Shown here piece after piece: positions 34,517 through 46,157 of a DNA stretch of 64,000 nucleotides. The DNA is from Cryptomeria japonica (taxonomy: Eukaryota > Streptophyta > Pinopsida > Cupressales > Cupressaceae): positions 258,901,386 through 258,965,385 of the forward strand of contig NC_081406.1 in assembly GCF_030272615.1 (NCBI RefSeq), written 5' to 3'. Both the position numbers and the translations under genes were made by a program. Numbering within the stretch: position 1 is the first letter of the stretch; every line of letters begins with the position of its first letter. Under the pieces are notes generated by a model. The model was not told where the DNA came from and did no database searches. It saw nothing but the letters and a program-made list of their open reading frames with translations.

Positions 34517-35642
34517 TGTTGAATATTTCGGACAACTGAGAGAGGGGGGGGGGGGTGAATTAGTTGTGCATTAAAATATTTAATTTTTTCCACATAAATA
34601 GATCTAGTAAACTAATCTAATATTACTTAACCATAATCAAATATAAACATGAAATATCATACACACGTAGCACCAGATATTACGTGGAAAATTTAAGAAG
34701 GGAAAAACCATGGATAATGTTAGTTCTCAATATAAAAACACCTATTAGGGTGACACCGGTTAAGGTAATTTTTATAAGATGGCTCACTGCTAGAAATGCT
34801 CACTGTAGGTGGGCTCACTGCCTAGCTAGAATCGATAGAAAAAGAAAGAGGGCTCATTGTCCAGAAGAAGAAGAAAGAAAGAAAGAATCCACCACTAAAG
34901 CACACAACTGATTTGTTGGAAGAAACCTTAGGCTCACTACCACTGATACCAAACAACATCAACACACAACAATACTGATCATTCGCAACCAACCATAACT
35001 TCAAACAAATCAATAGGAGATAGATCTTCTTTTAAATCCAATTCCTCTATTTCTTTCTATCATATTCCTCATTACAATTGATCTTCATTTATACTTATCT
35101 CCAAAATAAAATTTTCAAGTCGGCCAAGGAGATAAAGAAACACAATTCAAAATAGGTCTTCACTAAGCATTCCCACAGTGGAAAGGAATGAGAAGTGGAC
35201 CACACCACAATGCAACAACACGTTATCCAAATGTCGCAATTACCAAATCAAAAGATAGAGCATCCGGGGTTAACCAAACTCAAACTGATTATATCCAAAA
35301 CCATAACTTCGTAGCACACAAACATGTGTCGAATCCGAATAACAAAGATATACACATGAATAACATAAATCTGAAATCTCATCAACAAAATTGGAAATGC
35401 GGAGCACTGCAACTTCTGCCAAAAAACATCATTACTACGTAGAATTCCGAAGCACAACTTTCGGACCTCCAAAACATGAGAGAAATATCTCAAGGCAATA
35501 TCCAAGAACATATCAACACACCATGAACACATCTACAACATATCAGCAATGCGGAGCAAAACCAAGCATTAAAACACAAAATCAGTGCGTTAACATCAGT
35601 GACATCCATACTGACACATCAAACAACTTCACATTTGCAACA
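34517..35642 (-). repeat. 5' LTR of Copia element A
   Basis: 1126 bp, ending TTTGCAACA on the right (so starting TGTTGCAAATGTG on the minus strand) and ending next to the primer site on the left. It contains a 12-G run near 34543 and a GAAGAAGAAAGAAAGAAAG purine tract near 34867. Homologous to 20587-21516. Confidence 0.88.
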
Positions 35643-37120
35643 ATAATATCCCTTAAACTTCTATTTAAGAAACACGTTTAATATTCTAAAGAATTTCTCC
35701 ACAATAGGAGCATGACACTTAGACATCCATGTGATGCAATAGCATCCTAGAGGTTTTTGAGTTTGAAATGTGAGTTTTTTTCTTGGGTATTCTTAAACAC
35801 CTATTGTAACACTTGATTTGAAAAGTAACACTACACATTCTTATACCCTACCAAAAAAAACTCCTAGAATCTATTTAAAACATAATCTTTTGAAATCTCA
35901 ATCTTTCTTAGCTCTCCCTATTGGATCTCTTGGAAAAATTTCTATTGAAGCTTAGATAGGATTATTAATCTTATACATCTTTCAAATCCTTCAAGAACTC
36001 ATTGTTTTGGGTAATAATAATATTTTTATTTTTATTTGAATAATATTACTTTAAATTGGATATTATTTTTCTATTTTATTTGGGAAAAAAAGAAATTGGT
36101 GTAAATTACTACCCACTTGAGTATTTGCATTCACAATGATAGTCTTCCCCATGGACTAGGGTTGATACCACTTGTTTCGTTTTGTTTTTTTGTTTTTTTC
36201 TCTTAGTTCTTCAATACAAGTAGGATAAGAGAACACACAAATTCATTACTTTCCCTATTGATTGTTTGTGGAGATCGAAAGACCAATATGAAGGTTTTAG
36301 TGATGCAAGCTCATAAATAGCTCATAAATAGCCCAAAGAATTTTTTCTTTTCTTATATCTATATGTTTACTAAAATCACTTAACCACATAGAGGCTTGAA
36401 AGTGTTTTTGTGATTCATTTTTAATTTTATTTATTTGATTAAATGTAATGTAATTCAATTATTTGTTGTACCTTTATATAATCTTCATTTCCTATTGGTT
36501 TGTGGCATGTACTTGTATTTGATAAAATAGGTTGGATGATTTATAAAACTAAGAATTTGTATATTTTAAGTGTTATAGTACTTGAAATGCATGGACAATA
36601 CATAGAATAGACATTTGTGCAAGTGATGGCATCCTAAATGACGAGTTACAATATTTTATGCTAGGTCACATTTTGTATCTCTTTTTTTAATTTTCTAATA
36701 AGAAAATTATCAATTATTCTTTAATTTATATAAACAATACTTTATTATTCTTTTTCAACTTTGGTTAAGAAAATCTTTCTCATTTTTAAAATTAAATAAT
36801 ATTAATGAGATTATCATTACTATTATGTTCTTTCCTTATTGTGTAGATAAAAAATATTATCTTTTAGCTGAACCAAATTTCTATTATTACATTTTCGTGA
36901 ACCCCCCTTGTCACACCTCTCGTCTTAATTGTTTGGTGAATGTAAGTTGTCCAACTATGTCAGATCTCTTTTTCAATAATTTTAGTGTGTTTGATAATGT
37001 GTTTTCAAAAAATATTTCAACATGTTAGATTATGTTCTTGACAATTTTTAACTTGTTCCTTCTATTCCAAATTTTAGTTCTTTTTCTTCTACTCCACTTT
37101 CTCCTTATGATTCTCTTTCT
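35643..37120. other. AT-rich sequence, unclassified
   Basis: No gene recognised. Long A/T runs, some short frames without domains. It may be leader or LTR sequence of the eroded element whose protease trace starts at about 37130, but no terminal repeats were found to show this. Confidence 0.5.
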
Positions 37121-37129
37121 CAAAATATA

Positions 37130-38000
37130 ATTAATACAATCTTTATTTTTTGCTCTACTCAAGATCTTGTTAAACTAAAAATCATTGTTCATATTGATGA
37201 AGAATATTTTAAAGTTTTGAAACCTATAATAAACATTTGAGGTGTTCCTAATATGTCTCAACCTTCGGTTCATTATCTCAAAATTGACCAATCTATCATT
37301 TCTAATGTGCCTATGGTTTTGAATTCGTATACGATATCCCACACATATAATACTTAAAGAAATAAGAAAACTACTTTTATTCTTATGTCTCTTCTAACTT
37401 CTCATATTCTATAGTCAATTATTTTTTATATTCAAAAGGATCTTAGAGATCATGATCTTATAAAGAAAATTCATGCTACTCCTACTAAGATCTCCCTTTT
37501 TTTAATCTCATTCAAACTTCTATGTATCATGGCATGCTCTGGGTTTCTCTACAAAAGATTCTTATGTCATCTTATTCCAAGATAAATGATGTATTTGCCT
37601 TTACTAATAGTATTCTATCAAATAACACTAGTAGTACTTTCCAACAATATGATCTCATACCTCTATATTTTAGAATCATTATGACCCTCTTCTAGTTACT
37701 ATCCTTATTATCAATATAGTTATAATTCATACTCTCATTGATCCTAGTTCTAGTCTCAACATTTTATGATGTAGACCTGCTAAACTAGATTAATGTAGAT
37801 GTGACACTGTCTTTCTCTTGAAACTTTATCTATTCGAGGGGTTGATAACATAGATCCTAGGGAAGCTCTTGACATGATTACTACTAGCATTTTATGCACC
37901 TTTACAGTCCATCGATGATAACCAAATTGAGAAAATAAATATATGGATTTTCATGATAGGGTGTGCCTCCAATGTCAATGGTTTTCCCTTCCTTGAGTGC
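37130..38000 (+). pseudogene. Eroded Ty3 (Tat-like) gag-protease fossil
   Basis: Plus-strand traces in more than one frame resemble the pre-protease and protease part of element C. One is a HDLIKKIHATPTKISL segment, comparable to the LISILELLRISPAHKAIL part of C. Another is a HTLIDPSSSLNIL segment at the place of the protease active site. Heavily broken, with many breaks, and clearly older than the other elements here. Boundaries are approximate and no LTRs were found. Confidence 0.5.
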
Positions 38001-39854
38001 TTTAATCAATTTCTAAAAATTAAAATCCATTTTTTTGGCTAAGTTGGGAAGATAGTAGTCAAAGGTTGCATAGGAACTAGGAACCAAAGACTTAGTTCTC
38101 AATCTTTTCCCAAGCTCTGACAAGAATGAGGTGGCAATGGGTGATGAAGGAAAGCACACAAAGGAAAGACATAAAAGAGAAAATAAATGATTGATGGTTT
38201 CACAGAAACCAAGAGCTAATGATTATTGGTTCCCATGGAATGCCCAACAAGACAAAGAGCTTGATCTGCGACAAGAAAGGGAAAAAGCAAATGGAGATGG
38301 TGGGACATAGTGAGGGAATTCATGTTCCAATAGAAGATGATGCTAGAGGACTACTTGTTATCCAATTATTTTGGGCATGATTTGAAAAAATAAATGTGGC
38401 CACCCATGTTTCATATAATTTCTAGATTGTCCTTTTTTTCATAACCCATTCTTTGACCCCCTTTTGTAGTTGATTTTATGGGCATTCTTATATAAGTCTT
38501 CAATTCTCATGTACTCGTGCTTCCAGTTTTTGATATTCGTGTTCACCATTTAATTTCCAATAGAGATATATAGCTTGTTAAGCCTCATTTGTAATGGTCT
38601 TCTTCTTTGGTTTTCTTCTCAAGAGATTTGTAGCTATAATGTAACTCTTCCTTTGTAAAATAAGCTTCATGCCTTTATATTAGTAAAGAATACTATTTTA
38701 CCTTCTCTTACTTTGAATTGTTATGTAAATACTCTTTCTTTCATATTTGCATGAATGTTTTTATGTATTCTAGGTCTATATGATCTATTAAATATATCTA
38801 CTAAAGAAAATTGTGGATAGATTTGTACCTCTTGGCGTATGTTAGACCCTAACCTCTATACATTTTTCTAGGAACTAGCATAACAAAGAGTTAAGTGAAT
38901 TTATTTAACATTTTTTATTAATTATTTGTGTTGTAGTGGGTAGGAAGACACCATTAATCTAGGTGCATAACCACCTCCTTTCCATTTATGTATTCCTTCT
39001 TACCCTTCCCCATGGAGAATTAGTAGAATAGGTTTGGGGTTAGGATTATTTAGTGCTAGATTGGACCAACACTGCTACATCTAGGTTAAGCGGGAACCAA
39101 CCTTCTATTGAGATTTTATACCTTCAGCAATGTCCCACACCTTGGGATCATTCCCATGTTTCACTAGAGTGTTAAATAGAAGCTTCAACAAGAGTGCAAT
39201 TCTAGATTGATGACAATTTTTTGCATGCCAGATAGAACCAATTTTTTATGAGATTTGCTTTATCCACTAAATGATTATGGTGTGTTCTTTAATGCATCTT
39301 GCCTTTGAAGGAAGTTTCTTCAATACCATGGTGATTCTATTAGTCAAGTATACCGGTTCAAGAAGTCCACATGATTAAGGATATCAAATGACAACTCTAT
39401 AATCAATACTGGTGATTCTACTGGTATGTTCTTAGTTTCTCAAGTTGAGAAAACCTGTTTTCTATTTTGAGTAATTGCTAATGAATTCCTAAAACTCCTT
39501 TGAATTTTTTGAATATAGAAACGTATTATGAATAATATGTATTTTTTCCCTCCCCCCCAATTCCATAAAAATGTAAATTTTACACCTTTATATTAGCAAT
39601 ATCAAGTTATAATTGTTTCTACTTTCATCCCAAATAACCCTGCTATAGCAAGTTATCATCATTTTACAAATACTTACCTACCACCCACCCCTAATTAGCG
39701 TTCTTGTAAATTTACACATGCCTATAATTAACACCAAGAGACCTATTTTATTCCCAACCAAAACGATTATCCTCCAAGTTAGACCCAAAATATAAATAGC
39801 TTAGAAAACATTAGCATCCAAGACAATATTAAATTTTTAAGAGTAATTAATGGC
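38001..39854. other. Unclassified AT-rich sequence left of element G
   Basis: No gene supported. 38040-38360 is purine-rich on the plus strand; the rest has short broken frames. A 10-C run (TCCCTCCCCCCC) lies near 39550. The last five bases before element G (39855-39859, tattg) are its target duplication. Confidence 0.5.
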
Positions 39855-39859
39855 TATTG

Positions 39860-41482
39860 TGGTGCAAGAGCACCTAGGACTTAGGATATTAGTCTTTTCT
39901 CAATTTTGGATTGTACTGAACTTAGCCAAGTAAGATGCTCAATAAGGACTCTAGGAAGGTCCAAGAGTGAGTGTGATGATTAAAATGTAGGCCTAGATTG
40001 AGTTAGTTCTTCTTAGGTTTGAATTTTGTGCATAAGTAGTGGTTTGAGTAGGAAATTGACCTTCTTGATGGTCAAAAGTGGTAAAAATTGGTGTAAGAAT
40101 TAGGGAGGGTTAAAATAGTCTTAGGAATGCTTGAAAAGTCATGATTAATAACTTAGAATAGGTTTCATATTTTAGAAAAGAAAAAAGTGCAAAAAGTGCA
40201 AAGTTGCAAAAAGTTGTCATGACAACTTTTGAAAGTTGTCATGACAATTTTTGTCCTAAATTGCTTAGCGATGGAGTTAGGGATAGCCAAACAGCCTATA
40301 ATTCCTCCACACATGGGGAATAATATTAAAACCTTATCTTTCATGATTACCAAGGTTGGATTTTTGTTTTTGTAAGATCAACAATCTGAAACTACTTATT
40401 TTCGGACTGTTTGACATCATTTTGGCTTATTTTGCTCATATTGTGAATACAAATGGATTGAATCCATTCCAGTAATGGATTGAGTTTCTTTGGTGTGTTT
40501 TAGAGTTATTAGTTTCATTTCAAGCTTTGAAGTTAGGCTGTATTAGTGTTTTCATTGCTTTGTTTGCAAACAGGCAGTTTTGGCTTGTAAATAACACTTT
40601 TGGTATAAAATGGTTGCCCCATGAAATCCCTCCATGCTACCATCATGGCCTATTGGGACATGGAATTAAACCACTTTTACATTGTACATATGCAGGGAAA
40701 AGTTCTGAAGATGAAGTTTGATATGACTATCACCTTGTTCTAGGCGAGTCCAAGAGCAACCCGGCTAGAGGAGACGGGGTGAATTTGGAGTGTAAAGTGC
40801 AGGGGTGAATGCAAAATCACAATATAACCTTTTGGAGGGGTCCACAAAGTTCATACAGAGTTTAAAATGAAAGGAGAAGCCTTGAAAAGACCATTTTATT
40901 CCCACACACAAACTTGACCAGTCACTGCCGATTAGAAAGCCTAGAAACCCTTCAAAACCCTCATTTTTGGGTTAGGGCATTGTACGGTGGGTTGAGAAAA
41001 CAAAACCACCTAAATCACTTGGGGATAGGTGTATCATTGAAGAATATAAAACCTTGTTGTAGGGTCTTTTGGACCATTTTCCTCTAAGCCCTAGAAAACC
41101 GGATTTTGGAGGCCTAATAGGGCTCATTTCCTTGTAGCCCTTTTCTAGGCAAAATGGTGAAATCGGTTAGAAAGCTAATGGATGCAAACCTAAAATGGAC
41201 CCAAAAGGTATTCAAATCATGTTATAAGTCACCTCCACACCTTTGCATCAACTCACAATAGTAGGAGGTCAAATTGACAAGTTGAAGCCAAGACAACCAT
41301 AATGAGCACATGGGAAACATTGTGAATTGGTAGGGTTCCTAGTTAAACACTTGAAGCAAACACCTTGAGATTGACAAGAATCAAGCTCTAGAATAGATTG
41401 AGAAATAATTTTAGGTCTTATAGCATAGCTATACCTAGAGAGTTGGTGTAATTAAGCAACACCAGCTAGGTTAACCCCACCA
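39860..41482 (+). repeat. 5' LTR of element G
   Basis: 1623 bp. It contains the word pair AGTTGTCATGACAACTTTTGA, a short inverted repeat around 40210-40250; one ~26-bp unit of it is missing from the 3' LTR. It ends ACCCCACCA just before the primer site. Confidence 0.92.
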
Positions 41483-41523
41483 AATTGGTATTAGAACCTA
41501 AAAGATTTGGGCTAGGTGAGTAG

Positions 41524-42580
41524 ATGTCCTCAGTGGAATCTATAGGAGACAACAACATGGTGACCAATGTAGAGTTGGCAAAGAAAGTGGATGATCAGGA
41601 GGAAGAAAATAGACTGCTGAAGGAGAAGGTGCTAGAATTGGAGAGTAAGCTTGGTGAGGTTGAAACCAAGGCAGATGAAGTGTTGGTAAAGGTTGAAGGA
41701 GCATAAGGGAAGGGTAAAGAAGTGTCAGAGATAGACAAAGTACCTGAACCTTTCCTAAAGGCATTGAAGGCCTTAAGTGGTAAATCACTAGAAGGATTTC
41801 CATTTTTCACTGGTAAGATGGAAGCAGAAGTGGTCCTAGAATGGATAGAAGGCATGGAGAACCATTTTGAATGTGAAGGCATAACTCAAGCCCAAAGAGT
41901 TAAAGTGGCCAAGTCAAGAATGAGAGGAGCTACTCTCACATGGTGGAAATTTGTGCAAGATGAGAGAAAGAAAATGGGCAAAGCACCCATCTCTTCTTGG
42001 AAAGGGATGTTAGTCAAAATCAAAGAAGTTTATCTCCCTAATGAGTATGAGGTGCAAATTCATAGGAAGAGACAAAACTTAAGACAAAAAGAACTTGATG
42101 TCAGTAGTTATACGGAGGAGTTCCATAAACTTAGCCTTAGATCTCATCTAGTGGAAGAAGAGAGTCTTAAAGTTGCTAGGTACCTAAATGGTCTACATTG
42201 GAACATCTAAGAAGAAATCAGTCTAATGAGCCCAAAGACATTACATCAAACCTATCAACTTTCCCTTAAAGTGGAAGAAAAACTAAAAAGAAGACATGAT
42301 TCAAGTAAGAATAGGGGCAGAGGTAGAGGAAAAGACAATAGAGGCCATAGGGGAGGCTTTGGAGGAAGAAGTTCGGAACAAAGAACACAAGGTGAGTCTA
42401 AACTCACTGAGCAGTAAGAGAGTGGAACTAGTAAAGGAGGATTCAATAGAGGAAGGGGATCAAACAGTGCTTTTAGAGGAAGATCTAGTGGATAAGGTAG
42501 AGGTTCCTCATATTTTGCAACAATGAAGTGTTACCATTGCAACCAACTTGGTCATCCAGCATATAGGTGTCTAGATAAGG
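41524..42580 (+). pseudogene. gag region of element G
   Basis: A coiled-coil-like N-terminus (NVELAKKVDDQEEENRLLKE) is followed by a Ty3 gag core (WIEGMENHFECEGITQAQRV, ATLTWWKFVQDERKK). Then come an Arg/Gly-rich stretch and a zinc knuckle CYHCNQLGHPAYRC at about 42529-42570. Broken. Confidence 0.85.
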
Positions 42581-42719
42581 GGTCATCATCACAAGGTGGT
42601 GAAAGAAGAGTGAACTATCTTCAAGAAGAGTCTTCAAGCAACAAGACTTTAGAGGTTGCCTTAGAATCAGAGGTAGGTGACAAATTGATGATAAGGAGAA
42701 CTTTGATCAAAGAACCAGT

Positions 42720-43170
42720 CAGAGAAGAGCCAAGCCAAAGAAGGTCCTTATTTAGGATCAAATGTAAGATTATGGACAAAGTTTGCAAAGTGATCATTGA
42801 TTCAGGGTCAAAAGACAACATTGTGTCAAAAGAGGCAGTGAGTAAGCTCAAATTGCAAAGGATACCTCACAACAACCCATATAAAGTCTCCTGGTTAAAC
42901 AAAGGCCAACATGTCCTAGTCAATGGGCAAGCATGGGTGGATTTTACCATTGGAAGGTATAAGGACAAAGTGTTATGTGATGTTCTACCCATGGATGTCT
43001 GCCATCTTCTATTAGGAAGACCATGGCAATTTGATAGACAAGCTATTCATGATGGAGCCAAGAATGCATACTCATTCAAGAAAGATGGAGTCACATTCAA
43101 GATCCAGTCTATCCTTGAGGAAAGTGAAAAGAGGGCAGAAAGTCCTAATGTTCTTTTGGTGAGTGAAAAA
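42720..43170 (+). pseudogene. Protease region of element G
   Basis: Retropepsin-like segment with VIIDSGSKDNIVSKEAV (active-site DSG) and, 70 residues on, HLLLGRPWQFDRQAIHDG, the usual second conserved block of Ty3 proteases. Confidence 0.85.
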
Positions 43171-43176
43171 TAGTTC

Positions 43177-44640
43177 TTGAAGACACTTGAGGAAGGTGAA
43201 GATATAGGGTTTGCACTAGTAATGAAGCCTAAAGAGGAAGACAAGAAAGAGCAGCCAGATTTGCCAATAGAGGTTCAAGACTTGTTGAAGAAGTTCAAAG
43301 GCATAGTGAGTGATGGACAACCAACCACCTTACCTCCAAAAAGAACCATAAGCCATCAAATAGACTTCATTCCTAGAGAATCCTTACCTAACAAGGCAGC
43401 TTACAAAATGATTCCCCAACAAAATGTTGAGATTTCCCAGAAAATCCAAGAGCTTTTAGACCAAGGCCTAATTAGGAAAATCATTAGCCCTTGTGTTGTC
43501 CCTACCATGTTAGCTCCAAAGAAAGGTGGTACTTGGAGATTGTGTATTGATTCTAGAGCTATAAATAGGATCACCATCAGATATAGGTTTCAAATTCCTA
43601 GAATAGAATACCTAATGGATTGTTTAGGGGAAGACAAGTACTTTAACAAGATTGACCTTAAAAGTGGATACCACCAAATTAGGATTAAGGAGGGTGATGA
43701 GTGGAAAACTGCATTTAAGACTACAAAGGGTCTTTATGAATGGCTTGTATTGCCATTTGGCTTATCCAATGCTCCAAACACCTTCATGAGACTCATGCAT
43801 GAGGTGATGAAGGACTTCATAGGTAAATTTGTGGTGGTATATCTAGATGATATTCTCATTTCCAGTAAGGATGGGGCATATCATATTAATCATTTGCAAA
43901 ATGTGCTACAAAGATTGTATGATGAAAAGCTAACCATGAACTTGGACAAGTGTGAATTTTTTAAGAAGGAGTTGGATTACCTTGGGTTTGTGTTGTCTTA
44001 AGGAAACCTCAAGATGGATCCCAGCAAGGTTGAAGCCATAGTAAATTGGCCTACTCCTAAGTCAGCAACAGAGGTGAGAAGCTTCCATGGACTAGCTCAG
44101 TACTACAGGAAGTTCATTAGGCAATTCAGTGCTATATGTGCACCAATGTTAGACACCATTAGAGGTGGAATGAAGGCAAAGTTTCAGTGGAGTGAACAAG
44201 CAAATAGAGGTTTTGAAACCTTGAAGGAGAAGATAGCTACTCAACTAGTGTTGGTATTGCCTAGTTTTGAGAAACTTTTCATAGTGGAATGTGATGCAAG
44301 CAATGTTGCAGTAGGTGCTGTCCTAAGCCAAGAAGAAAGACCAGTAGCTTTCCATAGTGAGAAGCTAAGTGATGCAAAGAGGAATTACTCCTCTTATGAC
44401 TTGGAATTATATGCTTTAGTGTAGGCTTTGAGGAAGTGGAGACACTATCTCCTTCCTAAGGAATTTGTAGTCTATACAGACAACCAAGCATTGAGCTTTC
44501 TAAACTCACAAGACAAACTCAGTCATAAACACATGAAATGGGTGGAGTACATGCAAGACTACGCATTCATAATCAAGCACAAGAAAGGACAATTAAACTA
44601 GGTTGCTGATGCATTAAGCAGGAGACTTTTGACAGTCCAA
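43177..44640 (+). pseudogene. Reverse transcriptase and RNase H region of element G
   Basis: Classic Ty3 reverse-transcriptase motifs: CIDSRAINRITIRYRFQIPR, FNKIDLKSGYHQIRIKEGDE, LPFGLSNAPNTFMRLMHEV and the catalytic box VVYLDDILISSK. The thumb/connection ([16 protein letters not shown]) and RNase H ([19 protein letters not shown]) follow. Broken, few breaks. Confidence 0.9.
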
Positions 44641-45800
44641 GAAATCCAATTGAGGAGCATAGGAGTTGACAGTTTTAGAGACCTATACCCGGATGATGAA
44701 GATTTCTCAAATGCCTACAAGGTATGTAAGGAGTATCAAAATCACTTCCATAGTGAGTATTCTGAATTTACTTTACAAGATGGACTATTGTTTAGATGTG
44801 GGCAACTTTGTGTGCCTAGAGGCTCAATGAGAGAAAATCTCATATAAGAAAAGCATAATGATAGCCTTAGTGGTCATTTTGGAGTCAATAAGACTCAAGA
44901 GTTGGTTCAAAGGTATTACTATTGGCCTAGGATGAATCAAGATGTGAAAAAGTATGTGGAGACTTGCATAGCTTTCCAAAAGGCCAAGGGTGCTTCTTCA
45001 AATGCCAGTTTATACCAACCTCTTCCCATACCAGATAGACCTTGGGAGTGCATTAGTATGAACTTTGTAGTAGGTTTACCAAGGACAAAGTAGGGATTTG
45101 ATAGCATTTATGTCATTGTGGATAGATTTGGTAAGATGGCCCACTTTGTACCTTGCAAGACTACTCATGATGCATGCCAAATAGCTCATTTGTTCTTCAA
45201 AGAAGTGATAAGGATACATGGTTTACCGATGAGCATTGTTTCAGATAGGGACTCAAAGTTCATGAGTCATTTTTGGAAGACACTTTGGGAAAAGCTTGGC
45301 ACCAACCTATCTTTTGAATCAACCTACCATCCTCAAACAGATGGGCAGACCGAAGTGGTGAATAGGAGTTTGGAGAACTTATTGAGGTGCCTTACCAAAG
45401 ATTATGGTCAGACATGGGATCAAGTGCTTTCACAAGCTGGATATGCTTATAATGACACAATAAATAGGAACACCAGCAAGAGTCCTTTTGAAGTGGTCTA
45501 TGGTGTTCACCCAAGGGGTATTTTGGAGTTGAGAGACTTGCGTAGTGCAGCAGAAAGAAGTGGATATGCAAAAGACTTTTCTCAGTCAATGAAGGAAGTA
45601 CATGAATCAGTCAAGCAAGCCTTGATGGAGAACACAAGCAAAATCAAGCACAAAGTTGATGAAAGAAGGAAGAGCCTCCAATTTCAAGTGGGAGATCTTG
45701 TCATGGTACACCTAAACAAAGCAAGGCTACAACAAGGAGTGCCTAACAAGTTGCAAATGAGAACATTGGGTCCATGTGCCATTCTAGCCAAGTATGGATA
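44641..45800 (+). pseudogene. Integrase region of element G
   Basis: A zinc-binding-like N-terminus (SGHFGVNKTQELVQRYYYWP) is followed by the catalytic core with VDRFGKMAHFVPCKTTHDA, IVSDRDSKFMSHFWKTLWEK and STYHPQTDGQTEVVNRSLEN. The C-terminal module has FQVGDLVMVHLNKARL. Broken, few breaks. Confidence 0.9.
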
Positions 45801-45813
45801 AAATGCATACAAG

Positions 45814-46110
45814 GTGGACCTACCTAGTGACATAGGATTGTCGCCGGTTTTCGACATAGCAGACTTAGTTGCCTACAAAGGACCAATTAAAGGTTCATAT
45901 TGTAGTCACTTAGAGCTATCAGATGATGTGAACAACCTTCAACTGCCAACCAAACCAAATCCAAAGGCTGAGAAGGTCTTGAGTTCAAGGATCGCCAAGA
46001 AGACAAGGCATCAAATCTATTGGGAGCACCTAATCAAATGATAAGGTATGGATGATGCTGAAGCTACATGGGTGCTTGAGGTAGAGTTTAAGAAGCTAGG
46101 AATTGATTGA
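45814..46110 (+). pseudogene. Chromodomain-like tail of element G
   Basis: After the integrase module the text KTRHQIYWEHLIK and, slightly downstream, EATWV resemble the core of an integrase-linked chromodomain (KWKG..EATWE). In chromoviruses this domain guides insertion to particular chromatin. Broken; assignment to a chromovirus lineage (Tekay/Reina/CRM) is not attempted. Confidence 0.7.
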
Positions 46111-46157
46111 AATCTGATTCCCAAGGAGGTGACTTAGTTTTCTTTTGTTTGGGAGAA

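Larger units (their letters stand above)
20587..35642 (-). mobile_element. Copia element A, minus strand, interrupted by element B
   Basis: A Copia-type LTR element reading right to left. Its 5' LTR is 34517-35642 and its 3' LTR is 20587-21516, the latter lacking roughly 170 bp of its outer end. A tRNA-Met-like primer site (TTGGTATCAAAGC on the minus strand) adjoins the 5' LTR at about 34501-34515. Domain order is Copia-like: gag, protease, integrase, reverse transcriptase, RNase H. Element B (23574-32219) sits between integrase and reverse transcriptase. Reverse transcriptase resembles SIRE/Tork-type Copia elements; the lineage is tentative. It is broken, with many breaks. No target duplication can be checked because the left end is lost. 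The outer element is older than B, which in turn is older than the solo LTR inside B. Confidence 0.85.
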
